A stretch of DNA of 6,268 bases from Saprospiraceae bacterium (GTDB lineage: Bacteria; Bacteroidota; Bacteroidia; Chitinophagales; Saprospiraceae). A program made the translations under genes and the position numbers. Below are positions 6,260-6,268 of the stretch, piece by piece. Location: the NCBI GenBank assembly GCA_023300835.1, contig JALZVB010000272.1:1-6268 (forward strand). Reading direction: 5' to 3'. How positions within the stretch are numbered: position 1 is the first letter of the stretch; each line of letters starts with the position of its first letter. The notes below the pieces were generated by a model. The model saw only the letters and a program-made list of their open reading frames with translations, searched no databases and had not been told where the DNA came from.

Positions 6260-6268
6260 AGATCGGAA
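6260..6268. other. Probable residual Illumina adapter at contig end
   Basis: The last nine bases, AGATCGGAA, equal the first nine bases of the widely used Illumina adapter (AGATCGGAAGAGC). Its position flush with the window end suggests untrimmed adapter rather than genomic sequence. Nine bases is a short match, so chance is not excluded. Confidence 0.6.

Larger units (their letters stand above)
5952..6268. other. AT-rich non-coding leader upstream of the giant gene
   Basis: About 317 bases contain no convincing gene. On the minus strand the region just before the ATG reads as an A/T-rich stretch with no purine-rich Shine-Dalgarno sequence, as is usual in Bacteroidota. An in-frame stop at 5988-5990 closes the coding frame. 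No clear match to the Bacteroidota promoter pattern (TTTG, then TAnnTTTG) was found by eye, so the promoter is unassigned. All three minus frames entering from the window edge meet a stop within about 20 codons, so there is no sign of an overlapping upstream gene. Confidence 0.7.

Overview
The window is almost entirely one very long protein-coding gene on the minus strand. It starts at 5951 and is still open at base 1 (1983 complete codons, no in-frame stop), so the C-terminus lies outside the window. The product begins with a signal peptide and then consists of a tandem array of ~170-residue modules: eleven complete and a twelfth cut off by the window edge. Each module has two halves. The first is a Cys-rich Ig-like half of the kind that carries the R-[TI]-W-[TS]-A-T-D signature in Bacteroidota surface proteins. 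The second is a hyalin-repeat (HYR, Pfam PF02494 type) half with P-V-T-W, T-D-[ND]-C-G, V-x-Y-T-A-x-D-x-C-G-N and F-N-V-T-V motifs.

The organism is probably a member of the Bacteroidota (Flavobacteriia, Saprospiria or Chitinophagia-like). This is inferred from the AT-rich composition, the giant secreted HYR-module protein, and a start codon preceded by an AT-rich leader with no Shine-Dalgarno sequence. Proteins of this architecture usually end in a type IX secretion (T9SS) sorting domain, but that end is not in the window. The likely role is a cell-surface or secreted filamentous protein such as an adhesin or matrix component; the sequence does not show a specific ligand.

Layout: 1-176 is the partial module 12; 177-5807 holds modules 11 down to 1, because the gene runs right to left; 5808-5951 encodes the signal peptide and a short linker. 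Bases 5952-6268 are a non-coding AT-rich leader with one clear inverted repeat (6224-6242). The last nine bases (6260-6268) equal the start of the common Illumina adapter, suggesting that the window ends at an untrimmed contig end. No RNA genes, CRISPR arrays, insertion sequences or second convincing gene were seen.

The most informative internal patterns are these. Modules 2-11 each have exactly ten cysteines, whereas module 1 has twelve because it keeps a Cys pair typical of HYR domains that every later module has lost. Modules 7 and 8 are in perfect 510-bp register and nearly identical in places. Modules 10 and 11 share a private F-F-E-P-N variant. Together these suggest stepwise expansion of the array. 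I see no evidence of a new multi-gene system; the interest is in the repeat architecture of a single giant protein.
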